NCBI GenBank assembly: GCA_029216955.1
Contig: JANAVB010016199.1
Location: forward strand, 12,783,489 to 12,847,488
Source: Iris pallida
Taxonomy: Eukaryota; Streptophyta; Magnoliopsida; Asparagales; Iridaceae
Direction: 5' to 3'
DNA length: 64,000 nucleotides
Shown here: in pieces, positions 43,434 to 54,729 of the stretch
Layout of the letters: every line of letters starts with the position of its first letter
How positions within the stretch are numbered: position 1 is the stretch's first letter
Translations under genes and position numbers: made by a program
Notes under the pieces: generated by a model
The model's database searches: none
Told to the model about the DNA's origin: nothing
The model's input: only the letters and a program-made list of their open reading frames with translations

Positions 43434-44582
43434 GAGAATCCTACCCCATCTCCTGATGCTCCTCCTACATCATCTGCTTCTGCTGAAAATATACCATCTA
43501 CATCACTGTCGGTGGTTGAACCAACTCCTCCTAAACCGACATCAGCAGACAAGGGAAAACAACCTGTCTATTTTGATAAAACACTGAAGAAGTCCTTATC
43601 TTTTGGAGTCGAAAAGCCATATAATTTTGATATATTAGCTCAATTAGCCAATACTCCAGCAAGATTGTCAATCTTTGAACTCTTACGTCTCTCAAAAGAA
43701 ACTCGAGAGACGTTAAGTAAAGCTTTGATGCAGGCTGGTGCTTGTCTTACTCTTCTCAAAAAGCCTGAAAAGGAGGCAGTCAACTGCGCACATTGTCATA
43801 GTGTATTTGAACTAATGCCCAACATTACTTTTACACAAGATGATATGTTGTTAGAAGACAATCGTCATGATCGTCCTCTCTATTTTACGGGGTATGTAGA
43901 TACCATAAAAGTTGATCGTATTCTGATTGACCCAGGGTCTGCTCTTAGTATCATGCCGAAGTCTTTGCTAGATGCTTTGAAGATCCCAGTACATAATCTT
44001 TCTACAACTATCACTACCATCTTGGGGTTCAATCAAGGAAGAAGTGAACCTTTAGGGAAGATACGCCTGAAACTTCAAATTGGCAATCTTCGTACTAAAG
44101 TAACTTTCTATATGATCGACAATCACGGCTCATACAATGCTTTGTTAGGAAGACCATTCCTCCACGAACACAACATTATACCTTCTACTCTCTACCAATG
44201 TTTCAAATATATGGATGGTAATAGAGAAGTCCAGAAAGAGGTTGTAGATCTGAATCCTTTCAAAGGAGTTGAAGCATACTGCAACAATTCTCGCATGTAC
44301 ATGGAGGAATTCATGAAGGCGATACTGGCAATGGACACGGATGAAGAACAGAAAGGTATACCAAATGATACCCTGGTGATCCCAATTAAAGGGCATACTT
44401 CCTGTCCTCAGTCTTCCAAACCACTGACTATCTATCTTTCTTCCCATGAGAAGCAGCCTATTGGTGATAGTCAAGAACAAAGGGAGCTTACCTCTTCTGA
44501 GGTGCTTGTAATCGACCTTCGTCGTAAAAGCCCCCTCCTCCTTTTCGCTCTTTTTCTTCCCCTTTGTCATCAATCTGACTAA
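43434..44582 (+). pseudogene. pro: Aspartic protease region of Tat B
   Basis: In frame with gag. The active site reads ILIDPGSALSIMP, with Pro in place of the usual Ser/Thr after Asp and Ser in place of the usual Ala after Gly. The second conserved block is NALLGRPFLHEH. The stretch from 43512 to 44579 is a single open frame of 356 codons, the longest unbroken one in this element. A frameshift near 44530 separates it from the RT frame. Ogre-type elements are known to carry an intron between PR and RT; I cannot place splice sites here. Confidence 0.8.
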
Positions 44583-44583
44583 G

Positions 44584-45290
44584 CCTATTAAGGCTAAAGG
44601 TCCTGTTGTAAATAATGGTGTAAAAATCAATAAAACATCTCCTTTGCAGTATATTGATGTCTCTTACTATACTCAATGTTATTTGGATATGCTAGATGGC
44701 TTTAAACCACTTACAATAGGAGTCGTATCACCTCTACGAAATGTAGTATCATTGGATTCGATACAAGAATCATACTTCTTAGTACCGTCTCGAAAGAAAG
44801 ATGAAAGGCCCATACTTTTTAATAAAAGAGAGGAACAAAAATTTATGCTCTATAATGATAATAGAGATGATACAGGAAGACTACAACTACGTCGCTATAG
44901 CCCACAATCCAAAGCAATCATCCGTAAAATGGGCTATGATTTCAAAACAGGTCTTAATAGAGGCAAAGGAAGAGGGACTTCCCTTCGAATCTCTGTTCCA
45001 AAAGAAAAATCACAACAATATAACAGTAAATCGAAGTGGGGTTTAGGTTAGACTTTACCACTTCCGACTCCAGAACCTTTCGAATCTTCCAAAGAAGAAC
45101 GATCTAACTCTTCTGATTCCATCTCATGGGATTCTGATACCAGCATTGGTCATGTTCATCGAATAACAGTATCTTCTAATATGGTGTCTGCCAAATTCTC
45201 AGAAGATGATGACATTGAAGAAGTTTCTGAAGCGGACCCTTGGGCACAAAGGATGGACAATCAGTAGAAACTTTGTTTTTAACAACGAGA
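44584..45290 (+). pseudogene. Linker between protease and RT of Tat B
   Basis: An open frame from about 44584 contains YIDVSYYTQCYLDMLDGF and a G-patch-like stretch IIRKMGYDFKTGLNRGKGRG. A G-patch next to the protease is a known feature of some retroelements. It continues, after a TAG near 45049, with an acidic Ser-rich region, and reaches RT at about 45290. Confidence 0.55.
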
Positions 45291-46830
45291 ACCACCTACT
45301 GATGATCAACTAGTCCAAATCGATATTGGAGAGGACGGCGTATCACGACCAATCTTCATTAGCAAGAATCTCTCTGAGAATGATAAACAAGAATTAATTC
45401 ACCTTATTCTTGAATATATTGATGTCTTCGCTTGGAGTTATGAAGATATGCCGGGATTAGATCCTCAAGTTGCAACTCATAAGCTTAACATCCTGCCAAA
45501 TGCTAAACCAGTCAAACAATAGCAACGGCGATTCAAGTCTGAGATGGTGGATGCGATAGATAATAAAGTCAAAAAGCTTATAGCTTGTGGTTTTATCAGA
45601 AAAGAACAGCATCCTGACTGGGTAGCCAATGTTGTACCAGTTTTAAATAAGATCGAAAAGGTTCGAGTTTGCATAGACTTTCGGGATCTCAACGATGCTT
45701 GCCCTAAAGATGGATTCCCTCTCCCAATTACTGATGTCATGATTGACAATACATGTGGATTCGAATGAATCTCTTTTATGGATGGGTTTTTTGGATATAA
45801 TCAAATTCGGATGAATCCTGAAGATAAAAAATACTTCATTCCGTACTCCTCGCAGAGTATACTGTTATACAGTCATGCCATTCGGTCTTAAAAATTCAGG
45901 TAAAACCTACCAGTGGGCTATGAGTACTATCTTTTGAGATCATCTGCGAAAGATCGTCGAATGCTATGTTGACGATATTGCTGTCAAAAGTCGTCTAAAG
46001 GAAGATCACATTCAAGATTTAAGAACTATTTTTAATCTAATACGCCAGTATCAACTCAAAATAAACCCCACCAAGTCTTTCTTGGGTGTCTCTAGTGGTA
46101 AATTTCTCAGATTCGTTATTACCTCTAAGGGTATACACGTTGATCCTGAGAAGATCAAATCCATTCAAGAGATGCGTCCTCCACGCAACCTAAAAGAGCT
46201 ACGAGGATTCCAAGTTCGACTTACGTACATCAGGCGGTTCGTTTTGAATTTATCTGGACGTTGCAGACCATTTACTCAGTTAATAAAAAAAGGTGTATCT
46301 TTCGTCTGGACAGAAGAATGTCAACGAGCATTTGATAATATAAAGCAGTATTTAATGAGTCTACCGGTTCTTGTGCCACCGATCTCAGGAATACCCTTTT
46401 TGATGTATATTCGTGCAATGGATCATTCATTAGGAGCTTTGCTAGCTCAGAAGAACAAAGAAGGTCATGAACAAGCCATCTACTACCTTAGTCGAACGAT
46501 AATTGGAGCTGAACATCGTTATAGTCCGGTAGAGAAGGAATGCTTAGCCTTAATGTTTGATGTTCAAAAGATAAGGCATTACATCATTGGCCAAACCATT
46601 CATGTTATTTCTCGAGTTAATCCTCTTCGGGTCTTAATGAAGAAACCAAGTACACTCAATTCCAGGCTTGCTACATGGGCCATATTATTAGCACAATATG
46701 ATATGGTTTATGTTCCTCAAAAGTCTGTGAAAGGTCAAGCACTTGCTGACTTCTTAGCAGCTCATCCTGTCCCTGAAATATCTAAACACTATGATGAAAT
46801 TCCAGACGAGACATTGGAATCAAATATAAT
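45291..46830 (+). pseudogene. Reverse transcriptase and RNase H of Tat B
   Basis: RT blocks: FAWSYEDMPGLDP, FIRKEQHPDWVANVVPV, RVCIDFRDLNDACPKD, then a frameshift near 45850, MPFGLKNSGKTYQ and the catalytic CYVDDIAVKS near 45964. Stops are at 45520 (TAG, Gln position), 45766 and about 45936. The frame from 46082 runs through ELRGFQVRLTYIRRF and RNase H, with LLAQKNKEGHEQAIYYLSR and YSPVEKECLALMF. This RNase H ends near GQALADFLAAHPV, the usual end before the second RNase H in Tat elements. Confidence 0.88.
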
Positions 46831-47266
46831 CTCAGAAGAATTTCCTACTTGGCGGTTGTTCTTTGACGGAGCATCCAGAATTGGACCAGGAGGTACTCTT
46901 GTTGCTGGAGTGGGAATTGTTCTTGTTTCACCAGATGGATTAGCTATTTAAATGGCTTATTCTTTAGACGAATCATGCTCTAACAATGTTGCAGAATATA
47001 ATGCCTTGCTTATTGGACTCCAATTAGCCAAACAATTAGATATTGAATATCTCGAAGTATATGGTGACTCTAAGCTGATTGTTAATCAGGTTAGAAGAAT
47101 ATACGAAGTTCGACATCAAGATTTGGTACCATACCATGAAGCAGCAACAAGGATAGCTTCTTCGTTCAAAGGGTTCTTCATCGAACATGTACGTCGTGCA
47201 TGCAATACAAAAGCGGATGCCTTAGCTAACCTAGTTGCGGTATTGGCAGTTCCAGTCAAAAGATAA
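46831..47266 (+). pseudogene. Second (archaeal-type) RNase H of Tat B
   Basis: This additional RNase H, typical of the Tat lineage, reads WRLFFDGASRIGPGG at the start (first catalytic Asp), then SCSNNVAEYNALLIGLQLA (catalytic Glu), LEVYGDSKLIVNQV (Asp) and KADALANL (last Asp). A single TAA at 46949 breaks it and TAA at 47264 follows; both sit where Gln is likely. The reading frame is the same as for RT after 46082. The A-minus copy is at 63638-64000. Confidence 0.85.
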
Positions 47267-47269
47267 CAA

Positions 47270-48622
47270 ATGGTTGTTATCTCTAATAGAGAACTATTTT
47301 GTGTTGAAAACAACCACAATATTGAATTCAGCAATCTAACTGAAGTCAATGTCATTAGTGAGGACGGGAGAGCACCTTTCATTTATTTTATAGTACATAA
47401 CATATTGCCAGAAGATACTAAGGAAGCTACAAGTATTCGTCGCCGATCGCTTCGATTCTATTATAATCATACTACTAAAACTCTCTATCGAAGAACTTTT
47501 GATGGGTTACTTTTGAGATGTCTCGCTGGTGATGAAGCAAAGCAGATATTATGCGAAGCTCATGATGGCATTTGTGGAGCACATCAGCCTGGTCCTAAAT
47601 TACAGGATCGTATTCGACGTATGGGCTACTACTGGCCCTCTATGGTATCAGATGCTATTGACTACGCAAGGAAATATCGTGCATGTCAGATTTATACAGA
47701 TTTCATTCACCAACCATCGAAATTTCTTCATCCGACTACTGCCTCATGGCCCTTCGAAGCTTGGGGAATGGATATAATTGGCCCTATCAATCCTCCTTCA
47801 TCTAAAGGACATCGGTTCATCTTGGCTATAATCGATTATTTCTCCAAGTGGGCAGAAGCTATACCTTTGGCTGAAGTAAAGACTAGTAGTGTCATCAACT
47901 TCATCAAACATCATATGATATACAGATTTGGTGTCCCTCGTCGAATCATCCATGATAATGAGCCACAATTCATCAGCCAGAAGTTTAATAGGTTCTGTGA
48001 TGACAACAAAATCAATAATGTTGCCTCTATGGCCTATAATCCTGCAGCTATTGGGTTAGCTGAAGCATTCAAAAAGACCATTATCAAACTCCTTAAAAAG
48101 TTTGTCTATATTCACAAACGTAATTGGAGTGATAAACTTGAAGGAATGTCTGTGGGCATATCGCACTACTGTCCGTAACCCCACAGGTTGCACACCTTTT
48201 TCTTTAGTATATGGATGTGAAGCTGTCTTACCTTTGGAAATTCAAATTCTATCATTGAGAATCGCCATTGCTAACGAGCTTACTACAGAAAATAATGATC
48301 GTCTTCGACTTCAAGAATTGGAGGCGCTCGACAAGAAAAGGTTACTGGCTCAACAGCACATCGAACTTTATCAAGCCCAGATTTCAAAAGCTTTCAATCG
48401 CAAAGTCAAAGTGCGAACATTTCAGGAAGACGAGTTAGTTCTTACAGTTAGACGTCCTATGACTATGACACATATGAGCAAAGGCAAGTTTGAGGCAAAA
48501 TGGGAAGGGTCGTATGTGGTAAATAAAGTTTTCTCAAATGGAGCCTATCAATTAACAGATATGCATGGCAGAGTTGCTATGATGCCTATCAATGACAAAT
48601 TTTTTAAGAAATATTATGTATA
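47270..48622 (+). pseudogene. int: Integrase of Tat B
   Basis: Zinc-binding region: AHDGICGAHQPG gives the two His; the Cys pair is damaged (RKYRACQ, first Cys changed to Tyr). Catalytic triad: Asp in WGMDIIGPINPP, Asp in IIHDNEPQFIS, Glu in GLAEAFKKTI, so all three are present. A frameshift near 48140 moves the reading to the C-terminal frame, with NPTGCTPFSLVYGCEAVLP and GKFEAKWEGSYVVNKVFSNGAY, ending in KKYYV at 48622. No chromodomain, as expected for Tat. The stop lies 80 bp from the stop of the convergent aORF1. Confidence 0.88.
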
Positions 48623-48702
48623 AAAGCAAAATATACTTTATTTCAGAGACATGATGTAAATACAAGTTCATTTTATTCAAAAGCAGAATGGAATTCATAA
48701 TA

Positions 48703-48987
48703 TTAAGGATGGGAAGGAGGCCCCGATCCTTCATGATTAAATACATAGTTTGCCAACAGTTCAAACACCTCATTGTCTGAACTCACAAAAAACTTACAAG
48801 CAGCCATCCTTAATGCCTCTTCTTCGACAGTTTTTCCAGGTTCCACTAGCATGGCAATCAAGTCCTGTCCTGGGGCAGGAGCAGTTGAGCCTTCACCCCT
48901 TTCTTTCTGAGGAGGCACTGGAGGTTCAGTAGGGGGCGTCTCGGTCTTTCCTTCAATCTTCGGAGTAAGAAAATCTTCGGAAGACAT
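48703..48987 (-). CDS. aORF1 of Tat B (antisense to pol, 94 aa, unknown function)
   Basis: Intact frame from ATG 48987 to the stop at 48703, convergent with integrase. The N-terminus is MSSEDFLTPKIEG; the middle is Pro/Glu-rich and variable. The C-terminal half is EPGKTVEEEALRMAAC, then SSDNEVFELLANYVFN and EGSGP. The A-minus relative (61880-62173) shares the C-terminal half closely (EEAL, AAC, VSSDN, VFELLA, YIFN, EGSGP), with the middle different in sequence and length. The C-terminal half looks helical, with no membrane segment. A TATA box lies 48-57 bp upstream; the CACTA insertion begins 6 bp beyond it. I do not recognise the family. Confidence 0.72.
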   Translation of the reverse strand: MSSEDFLTPKIEGKTETPPTEPPVPPQKERGEGSTAPAPGQDLIAMLVEPGKTVEEEALRMAACKFFVSSDNEVFELLANYVFNHEGSGPPSHP

Positions 48988-49034
48988 TTTGTACAGAAAG
49001 GAAAGAAGTTGACGATATCTACAAAAGTTTTGTT

Positions 49035-49044
49035 CTATTTATAG
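49035..49044 (-). promoter_or_regulatory. Antisense TATA box for aORF1 (Tat B)
   Basis: The minus strand reads CTATAAATAG, flanked by TCTGT and AACAA. The flanking TCTGT before it is also shared with A-minus (61816-61830) and A-plus. Confidence 0.72.
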
Positions 49045-49072
49045 ACAGAACACTACTAAAATACAGCAATTT

Positions 49073-49410
49073 GGCGACGGACTATTAGCGACGGATCTTA
49101 TCCGTCGCTAATAGCGACGGACTAGCGACTACCTTGTGACGAACTACCGTCAGAAAGCAACGGACAATTTTTTTAATTTTTTAGTGTCAAACTCAGTCGC
49201 AATTCTGTCGCTAATTTGACAAAAATTTAGCGACGGACTGATATCCGTCGCTAATACGTCGCACATTTTGGCAGAAAAATCTGAAGAAAAAAATGGGACA
49301 AAAATTAGCGCATGACTAGCGACGGACGTTCCGTCAGTAATCTAGTGGGTATTTAGCGACTAACTAGCGACGGATCTATCCGTCGCTAGTCCGTCGCTAA
49401 ATAATGTACC
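49073..49410. repeat. CACTA left subterminal repeats
   Basis: About a dozen copies of TAGCGACGGA or its complement TCCGTCGCTA, some as palindromic pairs around a short centre. In En/Spm such subterminal motifs bind the TNPA-type protein. Confidence 0.85.
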
Positions 49411-49439
49411 CTAACTTAAATTGAACCGACGGGAGGAAA

Positions 49440-49610
49440 TTTTTCACTCCCCCCCAAACATACTCTCTCTCTCCCCCCTCTCTCTCTCCGGCGATCTCAC
49501 TCCCTCTGACGATCTCACTCCCTCCGGCGATCTCTCTCCCTCTATCGATCTCGCAGGTAAGCTATCTCTCTATCTTTCCCTCTCTCTCTATTTTAGGGTT
49601 TCGGGGGTGG
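49440..49610 (+). other. CT-rich leader of the CACTA element
   Basis: Runs of CTCTCTC and CCCTCTCTC with repeated GGCGATCTCACTCCCTC units, followed by ATTTTAGGGTTTCGGGG. This may be the 5' untranslated part of the transposase transcript. No gene is seen. Confidence 0.4.
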
Positions 49611-49611
49611 C

Positions 49612-50010
49612 GGTCGGCTGTCGCCGTGGTCGGGGGAGATGGGGGTCGGGGATGGGGGTCGGGGGGTGGAGAGGAGGGTAGGGGAGGGGTGGATGGGGGG
49701 TGGGTGCTGTCGGGGAGGGGGGTGGGGGAGGGAGGCCGGGGAGGGGGTCGGGGAGGGCGTGCGGTCAGAAAGGGGGTAGGGGAGGGGGGGTGGGGGTGGG
49801 TGCTGTTAGCGAGGGGGGTTAGGGAGTGGGGTCAGGGAGGGGGGTGGGGGAGGGGGGATCGGGGAGGGGGTGCTGTCGGATAGGGGGGTCGAAGAGGGGG
49901 TGGGGGTGGGGGAGTGGGGGTATTGGGTGGGTGCTGTTGGGAAGGGGTGGAGGAGGGGGTCGGGGAGGGGATGCTGTCGGAGAGGGGAGTGGGACAGGGG
50001 AGGTGGGGTC
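49612..50010 (+). repeat. G-rich low-complexity tract (strong G-quadruplex potential)
   Basis: About 400 bp of degenerate units such as GGGGAGGGGGTCGGGGAGG and GTGGGTGCTGTCGG, nearly free of C on the plus strand. Dozens of GGGG or longer runs are closely spaced. Reading frames across it are products of composition. Confidence 0.8.
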
Positions 50011-50339
50011 GACAAATTCTTGCCCTCGACACATGAATACAGTGTCCGTATATCATGACATAGGGAAGAAGGGGGACTCATTCGGGTACTGGTTCGACCC
50101 GTACGAATTGAATACATTTTTGTATTATATGTAATATTTATATTAGAATTCTAATTCTAAATTATAAGGTAGTTAACTAGCTAGGAATTAGTCAAGAATA
50201 AATATAATTAATTCAAGATTATTAATTCTTGATCAAGATCATCAATCAAGGTCAAGAGTTGATAACCAAGGTTAATGTATAATTAATCAAGATGATATAG
50301 AACGTAGTATAGCAACGTATAAGTAGTGTACAGTTTGGC

Positions 50340-50610
50340 ATGTCCCGTTCCGATACTGATCGATACCCGATACTGACCGATACCGGTCTGATACTGTCCG
50401 ATACCGATACAGTTTGGCATATCCCGGTATCGGTATCGAACTATTCTTATGAGTATCGAAATCGGTATCGGTATCAGAATATTCCTATGAGTATCGGTAT
50501 CTGGCTATTCCTATGAGTATCGATATCGGACTATCCCGATGAGTATCGGTATCGGAGCTTAACCCTAACCCTAACCCTAATCCTATATGAGTATCGGTAT
50601 CGGGCTATTC
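50340..50610. repeat. GATACCG / GAGTATCGGTATC repeat block with a short telomere-like run
   Basis: Degenerate repeats of CGATACCGATAC pass into a unit of about 33 bp containing CTATTCCTATGAGTATCGG, four to five copies. Near 50562 three CCCTAA units stand in a row. Plant telomeres are usually CCCTAAA, so this is not a clear telomeric remnant. It lies upstream of the transposase start. Confidence 0.7.
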
Positions 50611-50658
50611 TTATGTTTAGTTTGTCTTACGATACAGATTTTTACATCCAAATCGAGG

Positions 50659-53600
50659 ATGAATCGTTACTTTATTGATCGTACATGGATGTATAAACGG
50701 CAATACGAGAGCAGAATTGGTATGAGTGACGATTTTCAGGCAGGCGTGGAAGTATTTTTTAAGTATGCCATGAGCAAAGCTCAGTACATGGACGGTAACA
50801 AAATCAAGTATCCATGTGTTAATTATCACAATAGACTTTACGAAGAAGTGGTGACTGTGAGAGATCATTTGACCCGTAAGGGTTTTGTACGTGATTACGG
50901 CCTGTGGTCATCGCAAGATGAATTATATTCGGAAAGACAGGCTGCAGAAGCTGCTACTTATGCTTTTGATGATAATGCTGCAATGGATGTCCTTGAAGAC
51001 GATGGATGCTCTGTTGATTATGGAGACCTGCAGAACCTTGCACGAGATATGGTGTATGATGCGGTAGGGGCAAATTTTGATCCGGAGGATCCTAATCCCG
51101 AGACGAAGGAGTTCTATGATATGTTTCAGGACGCAGATACTCCTCTATATCCTGGTTGTGAGACTCATTTCGTACTGTCAGTGACGATGCAGTTACTGAA
51201 CATAAAGTCTGGTTTTAACTTGCCACAAGCTTGCTATGATCGGATCACACAACTAATCAAGGAGGTATTACCGACGGAATCAAAAGAGCTCCCAAAAAAC
51301 TTATACAAGTCAAAGATGATGGTCCGACAACTGGGACTAGGGTACAAGAAGATAGATTGTTGTTGCAACGGATGCATGTTGTACTACAAAGAGAATTGCG
51401 TATCAAAAAGTTGCAGCTTCTGTAATACGGATCGTTACATGCCAGTACAGGAAAAAGGAAAGTCAACTAGAAATCGACGTCCTTACAAGTATATGCATTA
51501 CTTATCGATCACGAAGCGCTTGCAGAGGATGTATATGTCTCTGAATACAGCGGAACACATGACGTGGCACAGCAAAGAACGCATAAAGGATAAAGGAGAA
51601 TTGTCACATCCTTCGGATGGAGAGGCGTGGAAACATTTTAATTTGTGTCATCCATATTTTGCTACAGAGCCTAGAAATGTACGCCTTGTGCTATGTTTTG
51701 ATGGCTTCGGCCCTTTCGGACAGTCAGAATCTCAATACTCATGCTGGCCGGTCATTCTTACCCCTTACAATCTGCCACCATGGATGTGTATGAAGACTCC
51801 TTATATGTTCTTGAGAGCTATCATACCCGGTCCCAAAAATCCGATGAAGAACATCGATATATATTTACAGCCCTTGGTGGATGAGCTAAAATAGCTATGG
51901 GAGATCGGCGTCACGACGTATGATATTTCCAGGAAACAGAACTTTCAGATAAGAGCTTCACCCATATGGACAATCAATGATTTTCTAGCATATGGTATGC
52001 TGTCGGGATGGAGTACGCACGACAACATGTCTTGTCCGATATGTATTGAAAATAGTAAGGCGTTTCGCATTAGGCATGGAGGAAAAACTTCTTTCTTTGA
52101 CTGTCACCGTCAATTTCTGCCCGTGAGCCATCATTGGTGAAAGAACAAAGACACGTTCAGATCTTGAAAACAAGAATTTCTTGATCCTCCTGCCAGATTG
52201 TCGGGATATGATATTTGGGAAGATATAAAGAAATTTCCCACCGCAATGGAAGATCCATCAAACAATCGTGTCGAGGGGTTCGGACAAAGCCATAACTGGA
52301 CCAAACGGAGTATTTTTTGGGACTTACCTTATTGGAAAGATAATCTTATAAGGCATAATCTTGATGTCATGCATATCGAAAAGAATGTGTTCGATGATGT
52401 CGTCAATATCGTCATGGATATTAAAAGAAAGACGAAGGACAATCCAAAAGCAAGACAAGATATGGCCGAGATATGCAAACGTCATGATCTAAACTTGATA
52501 CAAAGGGGAGCTAGTGGACAATTAACTAAGCCTATAGCGCCATATACATTGAGCAAGGAAGATAGATTAATAATCTGCAAGTGGATATCTACTTTAAGAT
52601 TTCTCGACGGCTATGTGTCGAATTTGTCTAGATGCATTGATCTTAATAAACGCAAGCTAACAGGAATGAAGAGTCACGACTGCCACGTGTTTATGGAAAG
52701 ATTACTGTCCATTGCTTTGAGAGAGTTGTTGCCTTCTGCTGTATGGGTTCCGTTGGCCGAGCTGTCTACATTCTTCAGGGATATCTGTTCAACTAAGCTG
52801 ATGGTGCAATATATGGTACAACTTGAGGGGAAGATTGTCTTAACAATTTGCAAGTTAGAGAAAATATTTTCACCGGGCTTTTTCGACAGCATGGAGCATC
52901 TACCGATTCATCTACCATACGAAGCCCGTGTCGGTGCATTTGTTCATTATCGATGGATGTACCCCTTTGAAAGGTAAATAAAAATCGATATAATTTAAGT
53001 GGAATTTTATAATTCATTGTTAATTCTCAAGATAATTTATCTTTCTAGGTACCTACATCATTTAAAGAAGAAAGTTGGCAACAAGGCTCATATAGAGGCT
53101 TCGATATGTGAAGCATATCTTATCGAGGAGGTGTCAAACTTCTGCTCCATTTATTTTGATACTCATGTCGAGACAAATTGAAATAGACCTCAAAGGAATG
53201 ACGAAGACGTTGAGGATGGAGGTATATTCAATTTAAGGGGCAAGCCTATTAGGGCTAGTAAGAAACGGTAGTTGACTGACGATGGGTATGATGCCGCGTA
53301 CCGATATGTCTTGTTAAATTATGACATACAAAAAGTGAGAGATTTGGAGAAGTAAGTGACTACACCTCGTTATAATCTCTAATTTGGTGAAGTAAGTGAC
53401 TACACTTATTTTTATTCTCTCTAACAGTGTATTTAGAGATGAAGTCAAAATAAGGACACCCAATATTACCGATGAGGGACTTCAAAGAAAGCTTGATTGT
53501 GCCTTTCTGACCTGGTTTTGAAAATATATAAGTAATTAAGATAATATGTTATGCGGCTACCATTAAAATATATGCAAGTAAAACATTTAAATTATCATTA

Positions 53601-54466
53601 TTTGTTTACAGGTTTTATTGCCTGAAACAACACTCATAAATGAAAGCATTCGTTATTTGGCATTGGGACCGAAGAAGCATACAAAGATTTGGCCAGGCTA
53701 AAACGTTAATGGCTTCAAGTATAAATGCCAAATTTGTCAATGATGACTTCAGTACTAAGGATTCTGGTGTTTGCATAAAAGGCACCATCTATGACGACGA
53801 GACGAACTTTGACTATTATGGAGTGCTTCGGGATATTGTAGATTGACAATATAGTGCCCCATATGATATGCATATTGTGATGTTCAAATGTGACTAGTTA
53901 GATATGACACCAAATATCGGTTGGAGAATCGATAAACAATTTAGATTCGTCAATATAAATCATTGCAGGAGGTATAGAGGGTCCGACACATTTGCGATAG
54001 CAAGTCAGGCTGTTCAAGTCTACTATACAAGCTACCCAAGGCATCGTAGAGATCAATTTGACTGGTGGGCAGTATGCAAGATTAAATCTAGAAATACATT
54101 CAACGTTGGAGACCCAGTATACCAAGGGGACGTGATCGAAAAGCCCCAATACTTGGGACAACAGTCGGATACCATGGATGTTGAATTAGAGGTTGATATA
54201 CCTCCTGCTAAGGAAAATAGAAGGGAGGAAGAGGTTGATATACAAGACTTAGATGTCAACCAGGGGAGAAAGAGGCGTCTTGTCCAAAGTATTGAGACTG
54301 AAGAAGAAGAAGAAGAAGAAGAAGAAGAAGAAGAAGAAGAAGAAGAAAAAGAAGAAGAAGAAGAAGAAGAAGAACTTGATGAGGATGAGGATACAGATGA
54401 AGTCGACGATGAGGATGAGGATGATGATGAGAATGAATACGAGGACGACGACGATGACGATGATTA
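50659..54466 (+). pseudogene. TNP2-type CACTA transposase (broken, with introns)
   Basis: It likely starts at ATG 50659 (MNRYFIDRTWM). Order of parts: transposase-associated domain (DRTWMYKR to GFVRDYGLW), the TNP2 core with MSLNTAEHMTWHSK, LCFDGFGPFGQ and YSCWPVILTPYNLPPWMC, then NLIRHNLDVMHIEKNVFD. A DUF4218-type region follows (KSHDCHVFMERLL, PIHLPYEARVGAFVHYRWMYPFER). Intron 52974-53048 (GTAAAT...CTAG) joins PFER to YLHHLKKKV. A DUF4216-type region (NAKFVNDDFSTKDSGV, YYGVLRDIVD) and an acidic tail with a GAA-repeat poly-Glu tract (54298-54372) end at TAA 54466. Stops at 51892, 52138 and 52165 and others near 53180 and 53845 break it. Confidence 0.88.
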
Positions 54467-54729
54467 AATATCGGTATATTTCAGTTCATGTTTTTGTCAA
54501 GGATGAGGATGATTCAGTTTAAATTAAACTTCTGTATTCTTATTTCAGTTCATGATTTTGTCGTTCGATCATCTACTTATTGTATGATTTTTTTACAGAT
54601 GGCACTCCTAGTCCTACTCGTCTGGGCGGCACTCGTCGCCCTGCTGCTGGTATATATAGTTTAGTTTAGTTTTATATTCATTTATACTTCTATACTATTA
54701 ATTATGTTTATGTGTTCTATTTACAGGGC

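Noticed and set aside
50555..50582. Interstitial telomere
   Set aside because: Only about three CCCTAA units, not the usual plant CCCTAAA, within a transposon repeat block.
54253..54522. Poly-Lys frame, and Val- and His-rich frames at 54698-55006
   Set aside because: Out-of-frame readings of the GAA and GGT repeats inside the two CACTA genes.
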